From Dirofilaria immitis (taxonomy: Eukaryota; Nematoda; Chromadorea; Rhabditida; Onchocercidae): a stretch of DNA of 64,000 nucleotides. Shown here in pieces: positions 62,243-64,000 of this stretch (positions are counted from its first letter, which is position 1; every line of letters begins with the position of its first letter). The DNA lies in assembly GCA_024305405.1 (NCBI GenBank), contig JAKNDB010000087.1:4528501-4592500 (forward strand), in the 5' to 3' direction. The position numbers and the translations under genes were made by a program. Under the pieces are notes generated by a model, which was not told the origin of the DNA, searched no databases, and was given only the letters and a program-made list of their open reading frames with translations.

Positions 62243-64000
62243 TTACTTGTAAGCCATAGGACTATTATCGCTCTGCGATGATGCTATAACTTTCGCAGCT
62301 ATTGTAGCAAGCAACTTTTGGTGATCAGCATTTGGCGATATACCCGTGGGAATGCATGGAAAAGGTGGCGGTGCATGCGTAGCTGGTGGCCCTACCAATG
62401 TTCGTGGATTAGCAATAGGAATTCGAGATGGAAAACCTTCAGATATACGAGGCACAAGTGTTGGAAATGATAATGATGAAGCCGCTCTGATTGGTGTTAA
62501 TCGAGGAAGTGATGAGACACCAGGGGTTCCAAGGAATGCAGAAGGTAGATAAGGTCCTGGGGGCAAAAATGGTGCTCCTGAATAAGCTACAGACTGATAA
62601 TCCGGCTCTAACTGTTGACGCTTAAATCTGAAATTTTTTCCTTACAAAAGATCGTTAAGAGATAGTCAAATTATTCAAATGTCGAGAATAAAACAAGGAA
62701 CCAAATCATCCAAACTTTGTGCAAAGCTTAATCTATTGCTATAGAAATTTGAATTTATAGTTTGAACAGAAAGGCATCTCATTGTCCTACAGTTTACTTC
62801 CTAATTCACGGAATGGCGCCCATCTGTCGGCAATTAACTCTGTTCGATTTGTACAAGCACAGAAACCATTCCGCTTAAATAACATTATTTTTATACCGTA
62901 ATCCCTAAATAATCATCTTACATTCTCAATAAAAATTAAGCCATTGCTTTTAAAATGTTAAGAAATATAAAGACCTTTTACGACGCCTAAGAAATGATCC
63001 GTTATCGAACATATCCTCAGCTTTCGGATCTAATGCCCAATAATTTCCTTTTCCCGGGTTTCCGGGTTCTCGCGGAATTTTGACGAAACAATCATTTAGA
63101 CTCAAATTATGCCTGATTGAATTTTGCCATGCCGGAAATTTCTCTCGATAATACTGTAAAAATCAAACTTCGTTTGTTGTGATCAACGTGAAATAAATTT
63201 TGGCGTGCTGAATTATTTCCACCTTTAAAATTATCAGGATTTCTTAATTTTAGAAATCACTGAAGATGAAAATTCGAGTAGAAATAGTAACGTATCTATG
63301 AAATACGGTACTGAATTTACTATATGATATCTATTCTATTGAATTTTTCAAATTTTAGACTTCTAAACCTCTAAGATTATTGCAGTAATCATAAAATTGA
63401 GTATTTATCAGCAATGAATGCCCACTCAGTGTATAGCTTGCATTCAAGTAAAACTGAAAATGTAAAAGCAAAGACAAACCTGAAATCGGTTAATAATAAA
63501 GTCACATATTTGCGATAAAGTTAACTTCTTATCAGGACTATTGAGAATGGCCATTGCGATTAAGGCAATGTAGGAATAAGCTGGTTTCGTTGCACCAGTC
63601 TTGCTTCGATTGCTACTGTGGTTGCTAGTATGCCTATAAAGAAATAATTCACTGTCAAATGATGTTGCATTTAAAAATATACAAATTTACGTTTTTGGAT
63701 AGATTCTTGAATTCAGAATTGTAGCTGCCAGTGTACTTCTGAAAATTCTGCCTAACAGAATCATCAATAGAAATATTTCAATCCGTTCGTATTCGAATGA
63801 AATGAAATTGAGATTTACTTTTGCAATTAGATTACTTCTGTTATTAATTAAGAATAAACGATCGCTTATAGAATACCTCGAACTGTCTTCGCACTGGCCC
63901 TCATCATCTGAGCTAAAACTAAGTGGTTCGTGATATATTTCCAAACTCGAGCCAGGTCGGTTAGCATCTTTAGCAAAATTGATTGACCATTTTGGAGATG
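62243..64000 (-). CDS. unc-130: FOXD-class forkhead transcription factor, 5' end outside window
   Basis: A forkhead DNA-binding factor; UNC-130/FOXD acts in cell fate and axon guidance in C. elegans. Minus-strand exons: 64000-63877 (open at the window edge), 63633-63480, 63153-62975, 62627-62243; 281 codons visible, all joins in phase and no frame break. The acidic N-terminal part includes [19 protein letters not shown]. The forkhead domain spans the next two exons: [85 protein letters not shown]. The last segment, through [13 protein letters not shown], is diagnostic of FOXD. The C-terminal 128 residues are proline/serine/alanine-rich (a likely regulatory region) and end SDNSPMAYK. The start codon lies beyond position 64000. 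Confidence 0.95.

Overview
This is AT-rich, intron-dense nuclear DNA. The best fit is a spirurid, probably filarial, nematode. Three things support that: the closest protein matches I recognise are nematode-type orthologues, exons of 20-390 bp are separated by AT-rich GT-AG introns, and a decayed fragment of an alphaproteobacterial (Wolbachia-like) polA gene is embedded in the DNA. There are no bacterial operons, CRISPR arrays or phage genes. Gene models were built by joining exons by eye on splice sites, reading phase and family similarity.

Layout, left to right. About 1035-3805 (minus): N-terminal part of a RICTOR/RICT-1-like TORC2 subunit, running off the left edge. 5917-12528 (plus): EFR3-like plasma-membrane protein. 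14278-16504 (plus): SGT-1, a TPR co-chaperone. 17230-21670 (minus): an intact 11-exon, 463-residue leucine-rich-repeat protein with an N-terminal BC-box-like motif. 23723-29131 (plus): MYST histone acetyltransferase with a double PHD finger (KAT6/MOZ/LSY-12 type). 29864-32631 (plus): F-box/WD40 protein like FBXW9. 32632-40732: gene-poor, with the polA relic and a degenerate selenocysteine tRNA. 40733-51146 (plus): phospholipase C-gamma (PLC-3 type), 28 exons. 51147-62242: a gene desert with one possible small secreted CxxC protein. 62243-64000 (minus): a FOXD/UNC-130 forkhead factor, 5' end beyond the right edge.

The host genes are ordinary conserved metazoan genes: TORC2 and phosphoinositide signalling at the membrane (RICTOR, EFR3, PLC-gamma), proteostasis and ubiquitin adaptors (SGT, F-box/WD40, BC-box LRR) and nuclear regulation (MYST acetyltransferase, FOXD). 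From memory, the C. elegans orthologues of RICTOR, EFR3, SGT, PLC-gamma and UNC-130 all lie on chromosome II, so the block looks like one ancestral linkage group.

Many coding exons carry single-base reading-frame breaks, mostly in homopolymer runs one base too short. This looks like base-calling error in the assembly, and any automatic annotation of the window will be fragmented by it. I see no convincing undescribed multi-gene system. The most interesting items are the polA insertion, the decayed tRNA-Sec with AT repeats in its D arm, a duplicated SH2 exon relic inside PLC-gamma, the BC-box LRR protein and the small CxxC secreted candidate.
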